Shown here piece after piece: positions 1-8,499 of a stretch of DNA of 64,000 nucleotides. The notes beneath the pieces were generated by a model that made no database searches, was not told where the DNA came from, and was given only the letters and a program-made list of their open reading frames with translations. Numbering within the stretch: the first letter of the stretch is position 1; each line of letters starts with the position of its first letter. The stretch is taken from positions 597,415 through 661,414 of the forward strand of contig NZ_JADYVE010000003.1 of the NCBI RefSeq assembly GCF_020193655.1, given 5' to 3'. Both the position numbers and the translations under genes were made by a program. The stretch is from Ensifer sp. IC3342. Its GTDB lineage: Bacteria > Pseudomonadota > Alphaproteobacteria > Rhizobiales > Rhizobiaceae.

Positions 1-1
1 C

Positions 2-781
2 GAGCGCCCGGGAAGCATCGCCGCCTACGATATCTATCTGCAGGCGCTGGCGAAGATCTCCACCGAAACGGAGAAGGACAATGCCGAGGCCTATGCGCTG
101 CTTGAGAAGGGGCTCGAGCAGGAGCCCGACAATGCGCTCCTGCTCGCCCATGCCGCCTGGGCGCTCGAACACCGCCACACCATGGGCTGGCCGCCGCTCG
201 GGCCCGACGACGTCGCGGAATGCTCCGCCCTCGCGCGCCGTGGCCTCGAACAGGCGGCGGGCGACGCGATGGTGATGGCGCATTGCGGCGTTGCTCTGCT
301 CCAGACGGCCAAGGACTACGACTGGGGCTTGGCCGTCCTGCAATCGGCGGCGGAGGCCAATCCCAACAACCTGATGGTCGTGGTCCGGGCGGGCATCGGC
401 CATCTTCACTGTGGCAGCCTCGATCAGGCGCTTTCGCATTTCCATCGGGCAAACCGGCTGAGCCCGGGAGACCGCGGCGCGCATTTCTCGCTCTGCGGCA
501 TCGCCTACGTCGAGATGATGCGCCGCAATTATCCTGAGGCGCTCGCCTGGGCCGCCCGTGCGCATGCCAGCAACCCGAACTTCGACCCTATTCTCTGGGC
601 ACTGATCGCGGCCAACGCCCATCTCGGCCGCATGGAAGAGGCGCAACGGTATCTCGACGAACTGAGAAAGATCGCCCCCGGCATCACCATCGCGCGCATC
701 CGAGCCGGCCAACCCGCCAGGGACTTAAGACTTGCACCGGTCTTCGAAGGGCTCGCGAAGGCCGGCCTCGAGGAAGGCTAG
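2..781 (+). CDS. TPR-containing C-terminal part of an adenylate cyclase-type protein (5' end outside window)
   Basis: The frame is open from base 2, so the gene starts before the window. The visible 259 residues are alpha-helical and contain degenerate tetratricopeptide repeats, with alternating Ala/Leu/Gly and pairs such as EPDN and NPNF. Near the start is RPGSIAAYDIYLQAL, a linker typical of rhizobial proteins that join a DNA-binding or class III adenylate cyclase N-terminus to a TPR tail; the cyclase part itself is not visible. The C-terminus LAKAGLEEG is repeated, with its stop codon, at 3811-3850. The product is probably a soluble regulatory cyclase with a protein-interaction tail. The N-terminal domain is inferred, the TPR tail is seen. 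Confidence 0.75.
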   Translation, partial: ERPGSIAAYDIYLQALAKISTETEKDNAEAYALLEKGLEQEPDNALLLAHAAWALEHRHTMGWPPLGPDDVAECSALARRGLEQAAGDAMVMAHCGVALLQTAKDYDWGLAVLQSAAEANPNNLMVVVRAGIGHLHCGSLDQALSHFHRANRLSPGDRGAHFSLCGIAYVEMMRRNYPEALAWAARAHASNPNFDPILWALIAANAHLGRMEEAQRYLDELRKIAPGITIARIRAGQPARDLRLAPVFEGLAKAGLEEG

Positions 782-891
782 CGCATCGGCCCGAAAATCG
801 GACCCGATTTTCGGAAAGCACGATGCGCAGATTCAAACAGTTACAGCGCCCTTTGTGCGTCCTAAAGGACGCACGGCGCGCTGTAACGAGG
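781..891 (+). repeat. Type B palindromic element, variant first hairpin
   Basis: The first hairpin has outer arms GCGCATCG / CGATGCGC and inner arms CCGAAAATCGG / CCGATTTTCGG. It is followed by the second type B hairpin (ACAGCG ... GCGTCC / GGACGC ... CGCTGT). Other type B copies here carry a different first hairpin (GCATG / CATGC, often with TTAAATCGATTTAA), so only the second half is conserved. It lies directly after the stop codon of the TPR gene and could act as a transcript end. Confidence 0.7.
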
Positions 892-1364
892 CCACCTCCG
901 CCGTTCCGGCGCGCATGAGGAGAGCGAGCCTGATCTCGACCTTCACGATTCAACGTGCGGCGCTGCGATGTTTCAATCTGGAAGCGCAATTGGTTTTGTG
1001 GTATATCGCGCAAAGAGGGATGCCAAGCCCGCCTTCTGAGGCGGCATATTCTTGCTTCACGCGTACGAATTCCTGGTGTGCTTTGTAGGTCTGTCGATCC
1101 ACATCGATGGCGGACGCATGGATCGGGCAGCACCCGGCAAGTGGCGTTGACAGCACCGCGACAACGGGAGGGGCGGTCAGCGGGCGCAACGCAGGCACTC
1201 ACAGCAAATCCAAAAGCGACTGCCGGCGATTGGGGCCTGATCCGCCCGGACTGGCACTTTGCTGGCTCATTTGACGGAGTGAACACACAAGACCCGGCCT
1301 CGTTCAATCTCGATGCTGCCAAGAAGCAGATCGACGCCGCAATTAAGAACAACCCAGGTAATTA
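892..1364. other. Intergenic region with gene remnants
   Basis: No convincing intact gene. At 913-950 a short stretch matches the start region of the small gene at 3996, but its start codon reads CTG instead of ATG. On the minus strand 950-1198 is an open frame with a GTG start and a lipobox-like LAGC, but no clear ribosome binding site. At about 1230-1365 the plus strand reads like a protein tail (for example SFDGVNTQDPASFNLDAAKK) that runs into a half type B element at 1365-1420, suggesting a coding remnant cut off by the repeat. None of these is recognised. Confidence 0.4.
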
Positions 1365-1420
1365 CTGCAGCAATTCAAGTTTCTAACCTTTTGCGCGTCC
1401 GATTGGACGCGGCGCTGTAG
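1365..1420 (+). repeat. Half type B palindromic element
   Basis: Contains the second type B hairpin with GCGCGTCC / GGACGC arms and the terminal CGCTGTAG, preceded by a damaged CAGCAATTCAAG segment. The first hairpin is missing. Confidence 0.6.
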
Positions 1421-1536
1421 AGGGCGGGCTCAGCATGACGGGCGGCTTTCCAGGGCCGCCCGTGGTTCCAAAGCACAGACAGTATGTCTCAGGGGACGAT
1501 CCGGAACCCGGAGACCCAACCAATGGAGGGTTCGTT

Positions 1537-2547
1537 ATGTTTGTCGCACGTAACTTCCTCGGGCTGGCCGGTGGTGTCGCGCTTTGCCTAGCGACGCTGT
1601 TTGGATTTGCCCCGGCGCAAGCCCAGACCGATCCCCTGCCTTCGTGGAACGACACCGCCCCGAAGGCGGCCATCGTCGCCTTCGTCGAGAAGGTGACCAC
1701 CGAGAACTCGCCGGACTTCGTTCCGAAGCCAGAGCGCATCGCCGTCTTCGACAATGACGGCACGTTGTGGGTTGAGCATCCGATGTATACCCAGCTCGCC
1801 TTCGCGCTCGACCGTGTGAAGGCCGAGGCTGCTGCCCATCCGGAATGGAAGGACACACAGCCGTTCAAGGCTGTACTGGAGGGCGACATGAAGGCGCTTG
1901 CGGCAGCGGGCGAAAAGGGTCTGATGCAGCTCATGATGGAGACCCATGCGGACATGACCAACGACGAGTTCCAGAAGGTCGTTTCCGATTGGTTTGCTTC
2001 CGCACGGGACCCGCGCTTCCAGCGCCCCTATACGCAGCTCGTTTACCAACCGATGCTCGAACTGCTCGACTATCTCCGCGCCAACGGCTTCAAGACTTTC
2101 ATCGTGTCAGGTGGCGGTATCGAATTCATGCGGCCCTGGACGGAGCAGGTCTATGGCGTTCCGCCCGAGCAGGTCGTCGGCTCGTCGATCAAGACCCAGT
2201 TCGTGATGCGGGACGGGAGGCCGACCTTGTTCCGTCTGCCGCAAGTCAACTTCATCGACGACAAGGGCGGCAAGCCGGTCGGTATCAACCAACATATCGG
2301 CCGCCGCCCTATCGCCGCCTTCGGCAATTCGGACGGCGACCTGGAAATGCTGCAGTGGACGACAATGACGGGCGGGAGCGTCCGTTTCGGCATGCTCATT
2401 CACCACACCGATGCTGAACGCGAATACGCCTACGACCGCAATACCGATTTCGGCCGGCTCGACATGGCGCTCGATGCGGCGGTGATAAACGAATGGACCG
2501 TGGTCAACATGAAGGCGGATTGGAAAGAGATCTTTCCGAGGAAGTAA
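1537..2547 (+). CDS. Exported HAD-superfamily phosphatase
   Basis: A 336-residue protein. Residues 1-29 form a signal peptide ending APAQA, so the mature enzyme is periplasmic. HAD motif I is FDNDGTLW with the nucleophile and acid/base Asp at 72 and 74. Motif II is FIVSGGG near 190, and the motif IV region is GNSDGDLEM near 262-270. It most resembles the phosphoserine phosphatase-like/acid phosphatase branch, and the natural substrate cannot be read from sequence. The start at 1537 is chosen over an upstream in-frame ATG at 1435 because GGAGGG lies just ahead of it and the signal peptide begins there. It stands alone, with repeats upstream. Confidence 0.85.
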   Translation: MFVARNFLGLAGGVALCLATLFGFAPAQAQTDPLPSWNDTAPKAAIVAFVEKVTTENSPDFVPKPERIAVFDNDGTLWVEHPMYTQLAFALDRVKAEAAAHPEWKDTQPFKAVLEGDMKALAAAGEKGLMQLMMETHADMTNDEFQKVVSDWFASARDPRFQRPYTQLVYQPMLELLDYLRANGFKTFIVSGGGIEFMRPWTEQVYGVPPEQVVGSSIKTQFVMRDGRPTLFRLPQVNFIDDKGGKPVGINQHIGRRPIAAFGNSDGDLEMLQWTTMTGGSVRFGMLIHHTDAEREYAYDRNTDFGRLDMALDAAVINEWTVVNMKADWKEIFPRK

Positions 2548-2662
2548 GCCGCAATTGGTGCATCGCGCACGACACTTTGGGGCAGCTAATGCCCACCCAT
2601 GTTCATGAGGCAATCACGACAGACGGTTTAGACGCCGATCTCAAACTCAAAGGACATCCACG

Positions 2663-3493
2663 ATGAAACCGAACCATATCGCCGGCTTGATTGCAGTTGT
2701 TGGAGGCCTTGCATTGGCAGCAACTGCTGCACTCGCCCAGGATGCCACGAAGAGGCCGCATGTGCCGCTGGGCAAGGCCATCGGGACGGTGGCACCCACC
2801 GGTCCGGTGCCGTCACTTGCAGTCATCAACTCGGATGGCGCTAGGATCGATGGTGAAAAATTGATTCTGACCGGGGTGTCGGCAAATTCGATCGTCTTTG
2901 CCGATCGACCGGTGCGGGCCGCCGGACATGTAACCACCGAACAGTTCATCATGCAGTGGGATGAGGGCAAGGACAACTTTGCAATCGACCCTCCAAACGC
3001 AACGGTGTCGGTGCTGGGAGGCAACGGATCGGACGTGAGTGACGTCGTGGTCACTCTGAAATCTCCAAAGCTGGAAGGTACCACACTCACATTCGACATT
3101 GCCGTTCTGGAAGGAAGCCTGAGTGGCGCGGCCGGACCCGCTGCGGTCTTCATCGACCATTTCGGCGGTAGTTTTGGAGGTGGTGGTTTTGGTGGCGGTG
3201 GCTTCCGCGGCGGCGACTTTGCCGGCGGTGGTTTCCGCGGCGGAGACCTGGGCGCAGGTGGGTTCCACGGAAACTACGCGCGTGTCAATGACGTCAACGT
3301 CAACGTTGACCATGTCGGGGGCAACTATTGGCACGCTCCCGTATACAACGGAGCCTGGTATCGCGGTGCTCCGGTTGCCGCCGGTGTGGCCGTTGGTGCT
3401 GCCGTCGGGGCTGCGGCAGCCAATCCGTACTACTACCATCCGTACTATTACCAGCAGCAGTGCGGCTACTATCCGTACCCGCCTTGCTACTGA
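2663..3493 (+). CDS. Exported protein with glycine-rich and tyrosine-rich C-terminal regions
   Basis: A 276-residue protein with a signal peptide (residues 1-25, ending ALA-Q). Residues 30-165 form a beta-rich domain of unknown family. Residues 168-200 consist of Gly/Phe repeats of the type GGGFRGGDF. Then come VNDVNVNVDHVGGNYW, an Ala/Val/Gly membrane-like stretch, and a C-terminus of repeated Tyr/Pro/His with two Cys. Short low-complexity tails of this type occur in many rhizobial exported proteins of unknown function. A strong hairpin at 3592-3617 follows. The function is not recognised. Confidence 0.75.
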   Translation: MKPNHIAGLIAVVGGLALAATAALAQDATKRPHVPLGKAIGTVAPTGPVPSLAVINSDGARIDGEKLILTGVSANSIVFADRPVRAAGHVTTEQFIMQWDEGKDNFAIDPPNATVSVLGGNGSDVSDVVVTLKSPKLEGTTLTFDIAVLEGSLSGAAGPAAVFIDHFGGSFGGGGFGGGGFRGGDFAGGGFRGGDLGAGGFHGNYARVNDVNVNVDHVGGNYWHAPVYNGAWYRGAPVAAGVAVGAAVGAAAANPYYYHPYYYQQQCGYYPYPPCY

Positions 3494-3591
3494 GCTGGTT
3501 GGTTGTTCTAAATCAGCACCAACGCAACCGTATCCGACAGAAAATGGAAAGGTCGGCTTTCTCTCGGTTGGTTTCTGCCCAATACGCGCGG

Positions 3592-3620
3592 GTCGCGCCG
3601 CGAGGCCGCGGCGCGACTTT
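3592..3620 (+). terminator. Probable rho-independent terminator
   Basis: Perfect 11-bp stem (3592-3602 with 3607-3617), loop AGGC, followed by TTT. It sits 100 bases past the stop of the gene ending at 3493. The short T run makes the call moderate. Confidence 0.45.
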
Positions 3621-3689
3621 GGTTCCAGAACGATAGGAAGCGTTCGATTGCCCGGGCTTGTCCACGCAGCGGCAATTGTTCGGGCAGTC

Positions 3690-3801
3690 TTAATGTATGT
3701 CGCCCAAAAGTGTGCAGCGGTTTTGGGACAACGACATGCATGAAAACAGGGACCAAAAGCGCGTCGCATGAGTGCGATTGAACGCGACTCGCTTTCGCAC
3801 T
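3690..3801 (+). repeat. Type A palindromic element (both halves)
   Basis: First hairpin: TGTATGTCG / CGACATGCA outer arms with inner CCCAAAA / TTTTGGG around GTGTGCAGCGG. Second hairpin: AAAGCGCGTCGC / GCGACTCGCTTT around ATGAGTGCGATTGAAC. It is the most complete type A copy in the first half of the window. Confidence 0.75.
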
Positions 3802-3850
3802 TAACAAGCGCCCCGAAGCGCTCGCGAAGGCCGGCCTTGAGGAAGGCTGA
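3802..3850 (+). pseudogene. 3' fragment duplicated from a TPR-cyclase gene
   Basis: The last 40 bases match positions 741-781 with only a few differences and keep the same reading frame, giving PEALAKAGLEEG and a stop against FEGLAKAGLEEG in the gene at 2-781. Everything upstream is replaced by the type A repeat. This is a leftover 3' end of a paralogous gene cut by a repeat. Confidence 0.65.
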
Positions 3851-3995
3851 GACATCCACGGCGGCGGCCACCGACGGGCTGGATCGTCAGCAGGCCGTTT
3901 TGCAACTTTTCGGAACTTTTCGGCGGTGGCTTCAGGACCGTAAGCGCCCGATCGGTGAAGACTGCTCCTCATCACGCCGCGTGAGGAGAGCAAAG

Positions 3996-4202
3996 ATGAT
4001 CTCGACCTTGACTATCCTTTCCCTCGATCAGGGCAACATCTACACTCCGCCGCCCGAGCCTGTGGATGAAACAACGACGGTTGAAGGTCGGGTGAATACG
4101 CCGGCGGCGGAACCGCCGCGTGTCTCCATGAGAAACAGGATCACAGCGCAATTTCAAATTCTTGCGGCGGCTTTCTCACATCTTGGAAGACGTAGCGCGT
4201 AG
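3996..4202 (+). CDS. Small protein of unknown function
   Basis: A 68-residue frame starting MISTLTILSLDQ, with GAGGAG 9-14 bases upstream of the ATG. It contains a proline-rich segment (TPPPEPVDETTT) and a basic C-terminus. There is no membrane segment and no recognised domain. The start region is duplicated at 913-950, where the ATG has become CTG, and in both places it lies about 147 bases after the same cyclase 3' end. That suggests a small gene that travels with that gene tail. Without homologues its reality rests on the ribosome binding site and this duplication. Confidence 0.45.
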   Translation: MISTLTILSLDQGNIYTPPPEPVDETTTVEGRVNTPAAEPPRVSMRNRITAQFQILAAAFSHLGRRSA

Positions 4203-4554
4203 CAGGCACAGCGGCGGGGTGTCTTTTCAGACGCGCAAAGGACGCTCCATGATTTCGAGTCTTGAGTGATACCGGCCGGGAGGCCGCGAGTACCGTATGC
4301 TTCCACAATCGACCCGTTGCCGTCATTGGCGTCCGGCGCAACGAATGGCTCGATTGAGCCCCATCCAGTCGTTCGTTCGACCAGCCGCGCAATGCTCTGC
4401 CGCTCTACAAGAAATACATCGACATCTTCTCGATGGATGACGTTCCGGGGGAGGAACGGAAAGAAGTTGCACGGCAGGTCGCCGATATGATCATTCCGGT
4501 AGAGTCGTCTGTAGCTCATGACTGCGTGTCGTGCAGCTGTTGTTCAGAACTGCC
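4203..4554. other. Degenerate type B repeat and coding remnant
   Basis: 4208-4320 is a decayed reverse type B element (ACAGCGG ... CAGACGCGCAAAGGACGCT). At 4363-4510 the plus strand reads like protein (segments ALPLYKKYIDIFSMDDVPGE and KEVARQVADMIIPVESS), but the frame has no start and runs antisense into the cyclase gene. It looks like the remains of a gene; no family was recognised. Confidence 0.35.
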
Positions 4555-5346
4555 TCACGGGCGCGGTCGTTTGCATATATCGGACTCAGTGCACTCGATC
4601 TCGCCGACCCCGGCTGAAGAACCCGGTCGCGGCGCCTGCTTCTGCTCCAGATTGAGCGAAGCCTTGTCGTCGTCAATGAGCGTAAAGATCTCCTGGGGCG
4701 TATCGACGCCACGCATAAGATGGTGGCCGAGTGGTATCAACTGGCCCGGGAAGCAGCGCCGAAACCTCGACGAAACGAGAACCCAGCGATGTAGGTCCTT
4801 GCACATCCCAGCCAAGCGCGCGGCCTCGTTGGCGGCCGCGCCGATAACGGTGAATTGCATGCGCTGGGGAACCCCGAGATTCCCGTACATCACGTCGCCA
4901 ACGTGTAAGGCGAGACCGAAGTTCAGCCGTGGCTCCCCCCTCATCTCTCGCTGGTCGTTGAGGGCATCGACGCGCGACCGCGCGGCCCGGGCCGCTGCTA
5001 ACGCGGCCGAGCAGGCGCCCTCTTCGGGAAAGCACGCTTCGCGCAGCGGCCTCTCGGTCCCGCCGATGGCAAAGATCGCGAGTACTGCATCGCCGATATA
5101 GCTGAGGATCTCTCCGCCATGGTCCAGTACGGCTCCGGCAGTGCAGTCGAAGAATTCGTTCAGGGTGCGAAAAAAGTCTTCCACAGGAATCGATTCGGAA
5201 AGTCGGGTCGAATCCCGCAGGTCGCACAGCCAGATAACCGCGTGGATCTTTTCACCTTCGCCGCGCTTCGTCCGGCCCGCCAGAACGCGCTCGCCGGTCC
5301 GTTTGCCGAGATAGGTCTTCAGTAGCTTCTCTGCCGAGGCCTGCAT
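4555..5346 (-). CDS. Class III adenylate/guanylate cyclase, short form
   Basis: A 263-residue protein that would make cyclic AMP or GMP from the nucleoside triphosphate. The catalytic domain starts at about residue 37: IWLCDLRDSTRLSE carries the first metal-binding Asp, ILSYIGDAVLAIF the second, and AANEAARLAG the transition-state Asn/Arg. Before it is LLKTYLGKRTGERVLAG, a linker that in related rhizobial cyclases follows an N-terminal domain of about 150 residues. Here a stop codon (TAG at 5362-5364) closes the frame six codons upstream of the ATG, so that domain is missing. The protein may be a truncated or deregulated cyclase. Confidence 0.8.
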   Translation of the reverse strand: MQASAEKLLKTYLGKRTGERVLAGRTKRGEGEKIHAVIWLCDLRDSTRLSESIPVEDFFRTLNEFFDCTAGAVLDHGGEILSYIGDAVLAIFAIGGTERPLREACFPEEGACSAALAAARAARSRVDALNDQREMRGEPRLNFGLALHVGDVMYGNLGVPQRMQFTVIGAAANEAARLAGMCKDLHRWVLVSSRFRRCFPGQLIPLGHHLMRGVDTPQEIFTLIDDDKASLNLEQKQAPRPGSSAGVGEIECTESDICKRPRP

Positions 5347-5392
5347 GTCAGGTTCCCACCGCTAGCCGCTCGGAAAAACGGCGCGAGTCCGA

Positions 5393-5656
5393 TTATTGTG
5401 GTCTGGCTTGGGGAGTTCTGAGCCGGGCGCCGAGCCCACGCATGAATTTGGCCATCATCAGCATGGCGCCACCCGCCAGGATGAAAGCGGCGGCCACGAG
5501 CCATGGTAAGACAGATGGCCAAACAGCGATCAATACGCCGAGGCTTATGAACGCAATCCCTGGCATCACCATTACCAGGCCGGAAAGCGGTTTTTCCATC
5601 ATGCCCTTACAGGTTTCTGCCATCGGGCACATCGGCATGGGGGCTGATTGTGCCAT
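5393..5656 (-). CDS. Small two-helix membrane protein
   Basis: An 87-residue protein. After MPMCPMAETCKGMMEKP, rich in Met and Cys, come two hydrophobic helices (about residues 25-42 and 45-65) and a basic tail. The start at 5656 is preferred over one 13 codons upstream because GGAGGAG precedes it at ideal distance. The Met/Cys-rich N-terminus and the neighbouring SHOCT membrane protein suggest an envelope or metal-related role, but this is inference. Confidence 0.65.
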   Translation of the reverse strand: MAQSAPMPMCPMAETCKGMMEKPLSGLVMVMPGIAFISLGVLIAVWPSVLPWLVAAAFILAGGAMLMMAKFMRGLGARLRTPQARPQ

Positions 5657-5798
5657 TTTCCACTCCTCCAGTCTGTCGTCGTATCTGCGCATCAATGCTG
5701 CCTAAAGCAGGGCTTCACAGCCGTCCCTTCTTCGACTTTCCGAACACGCCTTCGCCGCAAGGCACTTTCGTGACCATCAGCCGATCGGCAAACACGAC

Positions 5799-6164
5799 TT
5801 ATTCGCCGAGCACGCGGCGCCGCTCCTCGAACTCCTCCTTGTCGATCTCGCCGCGCGCAAAGCGCTCCTTGAGAATATCAAGCGGCGTGCGGCCGGACGG
5901 CGTGGCGTGTGGCGTAGCTGATCCCTGCCATGGTCCACCAGCCCAGCGGGAGAGAAAAACCACGGCTGCAATCAGCACGGCCAGAAAGAGGATCATGAAG
6001 AGCGGGCCGAAAATCATCATCATCCAGCCTCCGCCCCACCCCATCATGCCCGGACCATAAGCGTACCTTTCGGCGTCTGACGGTGCCTGCGCCAACACCG
6101 CGCTCGGCGCGAGGAACAGGGCCGCAATTGCCGCAGTGCAAATCGCAATCAGAACCTTTTGCAT
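5799..6164 (-). CDS. SHOCT-domain membrane protein
   Basis: A 121-residue protein with a signal-like N-terminal segment (MQKVLIAICTAAIAALF ... AVLAQ), then GPGMMGWGGGWMMM, a second membrane segment and a C-terminal SHOCT motif (DILKERFARGEIDKEEFEE). SHOCT domains are short oligomerisation or tail modules, often on small membrane proteins near heavy-metal genes. The start is placed at the signal peptide; an in-frame ATG 13 codons upstream is possible. It is on the same strand as the gene at 5393-5656, about 140 bases away. Confidence 0.75.
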   Translation of the reverse strand: MQKVLIAICTAAIAALFLAPSAVLAQAPSDAERYAYGPGMMGWGGGWMMMIFGPLFMILFLAVLIAAVVFLSRWAGGPWQGSATPHATPSGRTPLDILKERFARGEIDKEEFEERRRVLGE

Positions 6165-6264
6165 TGGCGGTCTCGCTTCATCTTTTCGGTCCTCCCAGGG
6201 CATCGCCGCTTACACAGCGGGCTGGTACCCGCATCCCGCGAGTTTATCCGGAGGCGATCCAAGG

Positions 6265-6750
6265 TCAGCAGCAAGCGCTTACCTGCTGCTCATAAACCAC
6301 CTCGGGCTTCTTCAGGCTTTCGGCCAAGTGCTCCACATGTGAGGCCGCTTTCCCCTTGATAAACGCAGAAAGCTTTACGATCGTCTCTATTTCTTCGTGC
6401 GATATCCCCGCTTTCTCGGCGGCATCCAGATGCACTTTGAGGCTCGACACGCAGTTGACGCCATAAGCTGCACCTATGCACACGAGTTCGTGCACGCGGT
6501 CGGTCCCCCGCGCGTCCTCTGGATCGCCCGCTGACTTGCGTTCACCAAGATGAGTCAGCCCGTAGGCCTCCATGATGTCAGTGGCGCTGCGTCGCACAGA
6601 CAAAGCGTCGTTTATCGCCTGCCTGATTTCGGCGTCTGATGCGCCAGACTCACGCACCTTTCTCACATGAAAATCGGTGCACGGCTTGCAACCGGCGGCG
6701 ATGGAAATACCAAGAGCAGCGAGCTCCTTCTCTTTCAATGTGATTGCCAT
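6265..6750 (-). CDS. AhpD-like carboxymuconolactone decarboxylase-family protein
   Basis: A 161-residue all-helical protein. The CxxC pair at residues 21 and 24 (GCKPCTDFHVRKVRESGAS), with His three residues on, is the redox motif of alkylhydroperoxidase AhpD-core proteins. A second half (IGAAYGVNCVSSLKVHLDAA ... GISHEEIETIV) repeats the core with a single Cys, and the protein ends in CC. GGAGGTG precedes the ATG. It probably reduces peroxides or thiol partners in the cytosol; the substrate is not known. Confidence 0.8.
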   Translation of the reverse strand: MAITLKEKELAALGISIAAGCKPCTDFHVRKVRESGASDAEIRQAINDALSVRRSATDIMEAYGLTHLGERKSAGDPEDARGTDRVHELVCIGAAYGVNCVSSLKVHLDAAEKAGISHEEIETIVKLSAFIKGKAASHVEHLAESLKKPEVVYEQQVSACC

Positions 6751-7012
6751 GTCACACCTCCAACTTACCTTTATAACAGCCTTCAGGAATGTCTCGCTTG
6801 ATGCGGATCAAAAGAAAAGAATCAGGAGGCAACGTCTTCTCGGACGCGCGGATTGCCAGACGAGAGCCGCCATTTAGGAAGGACTACGCGACGACCGCCT
6901 TCCACCCATTCGGGACGTCCCGTGTCGCCCACTGCGGATTTTCCGACCCGCCACGATGGGAATGGGCGGCAAGCACCCTTCCCCTCACCCACCCGGCTGC
7001 TATCATCCGCCC
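6751..7012. other. Intergenic, no feature seen
   Basis: Divergent gap between the AhpD-like gene and the phosphotransferase pseudogene. No clear promoter, repeat or small gene was recognised. Confidence 0.3.
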
Positions 7013-7803
7013 ATGACGAAAGAAGCCGATGCCACGCCGCTTGCCGGCGGCGAGAGAACCGTTGTCAGCCGGCGAGGTGAAGTTGTCATCCGGGAGACTG
7101 GCCCCTGGGCGCGTTCCGTCCAGTCCCTGCTGCGCCATCTTGAGCACGCCGGCTTCGCGGGCGCGCCCCGCGTTGTCGGAGACGGCTTTGACGAGCAGTG
7201 CCGCGAAGTCCTCACCTATATCGAAGGCGATGTCATCAACCCGGCACCCTGGTCGGACGACGCCATTCATGCCTTGGGCAGCCTCATGCGTCGGCTGCAC
7301 GACGCCACCGTATCCTTTCGGCCTCCGGCACATGCGCTCTGGCGCCCCTGGTTTGCCGGGAGGTCGGCACGCCTGACATCATCGGGCACTGCGATGCGGC
7401 ACCCTGGAACGTGATTTCACGAGCTGGCACGCCGGTCGCGCTGATCGACTGGGAGGCGGCAGGCCCCGTCGACCGGCTGACCGAACTTGCCATGGCGGCC
7501 TGGAGCAACGCCCAGCTCTACGATGACGACGTCGCCGAGATGAATGGGCTGCCCGACGCCGGGCGTCGCATGCGCCAGGTGCGCCTCTTTGCCGACGGCT
7601 ACGGGCTAGCAGCCGACGCACGGCATCGGCTCGGCTACAGGGTCATCGAATTTGCCGCTCAAAGCGCTGCAAACGAGGTGGTCGAGCAGCAGATTACGCC
7701 CGGGACCGAAATTGCGCCGCGCGTCTGGGGGATCGCCTGGCAGGCCCGCAGCGTCGCCTGGCTGATCCGCAACCGAGAGGCCTTGGAGAAGGCGTTGCGG
7801 TGA
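7013..7803 (+). pseudogene. Aminoglycoside phosphotransferase (APH)-family protein, frameshifted
   Basis: The first part (7013 to about 7350) reads MTKEADATPLAGGERT ... HALGSLMRRLHD ... WRPWF. The kinase catalytic core continues in another frame from about 7354: IIGHCDAAPWNVISR (catalytic HxD..N) and ALIDWEAAGPVD (metal-binding IDWE). Both halves are typical of APH/choline kinase-like proteins found in many genomes, and together they span about 263 residues, a normal length. A single-base indel near 7345-7375 separates them. It is therefore either a recent pseudogene or a sequencing error. The substrate is unknown; the family name does not imply antibiotic resistance. Confidence 0.75.
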
Positions 7804-7804
7804 G

Positions 7805-8482
7805 TCAGGCGATGACACCGCCGGGTTTCTTTTTCATCATCTCCGCATAGGTCTCTGCCATCCTCTCGATCTCTTCGAGATAGGGGGTTGCACTCGGACG
7901 AGAGCGAACCAGCTCGTACAGCCTGGCAATCGACGGAAACTGCAGGCACACGCCTTCGCGGTCGAGGTAGGCGACCCAGAAGCACAGGTAGAAATCCGCA
8001 AGGGAGAAGCGGCTTCCAAGGACATATGGCCCTCTTTTTGCCAGCCTCATATTCATGACGTCCAAGCGGCTGAGGACGAGTGACTTTGCGAGATCCTGAA
8101 CCCCGGCGCTATCCGCCATTCTCAGCGCGAACCGGTGTGGAAAATGAAAGCGCTTCATCTCGGATTGTATGTCGCCGGCGACATGGAAGACCGTCGAGAG
8201 AAAAAGCCCCCTGTCCGGGTCGGTCGATGACGGGGCGAGATCGGTGAGCTGATGCCGGTCAGCCAGGTACAACATCAGTGCCGCCACCTCATAGAGTGCG
8301 TCGCCATCAGGGGTAATCAGCACCGGTACCAGGCCGGCGGGGTTTATCGCGAGGAACTTCGCCGAACGGTGCTCGCCGTTCAAAATGTCTATCTTTCTGA
8401 GTTCGTACTCGATTTTACCTTCCTCGAGCACCCATTGGACGAGCGGTGCACAGATGAAGTCACCCCCATAGAGAATGTACAT
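7805..8482 (-). CDS. Glutathione S-transferase family protein
   Basis: A 225-residue cytosolic protein. The N-terminal thioredoxin-like domain begins MYILYGGDFICAPLVQWVLEE and carries the glutathione-site signature INPAGLVPVL and a DALYEVAALMLYLAD segment (usual pattern E-S). The C-terminal helical domain contains GSRFSLADFYLCFW (N-capping box). It starts at 8482 behind GGGGGAGAGG rather than five codons upstream. The stop lies 1 base from the stop of the convergent phosphotransferase pseudogene. The substrate is not predictable. Confidence 0.85.
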   Translation of the reverse strand: MYILYGGDFICAPLVQWVLEEGKIEYELRKIDILNGEHRSAKFLAINPAGLVPVLITPDGDALYEVAALMLYLADRHQLTDLAPSSTDPDRGLFLSTVFHVAGDIQSEMKRFHFPHRFALRMADSAGVQDLAKSLVLSRLDVMNMRLAKRGPYVLGSRFSLADFYLCFWVAYLDREGVCLQFPSIARLYELVRSRPSATPYLEEIERMAETYAEMMKKKPGGVIA

Positions 8483-8499
8483 CGGCCTCTCCCCCAACA

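Noticed and set aside
950..1198. Minus-strand 82-codon frame with a lipobox-like LAGC
   Set aside because: GTG start without ribosome binding site, overlaps other remnants and a region shared with another locus; kept only as a note in the gap entry.
2813..3871. 352-codon minus-strand frame
   Set aside because: Antisense to the glycine-rich exported protein and through a type A repeat; composition is that of a shadow.
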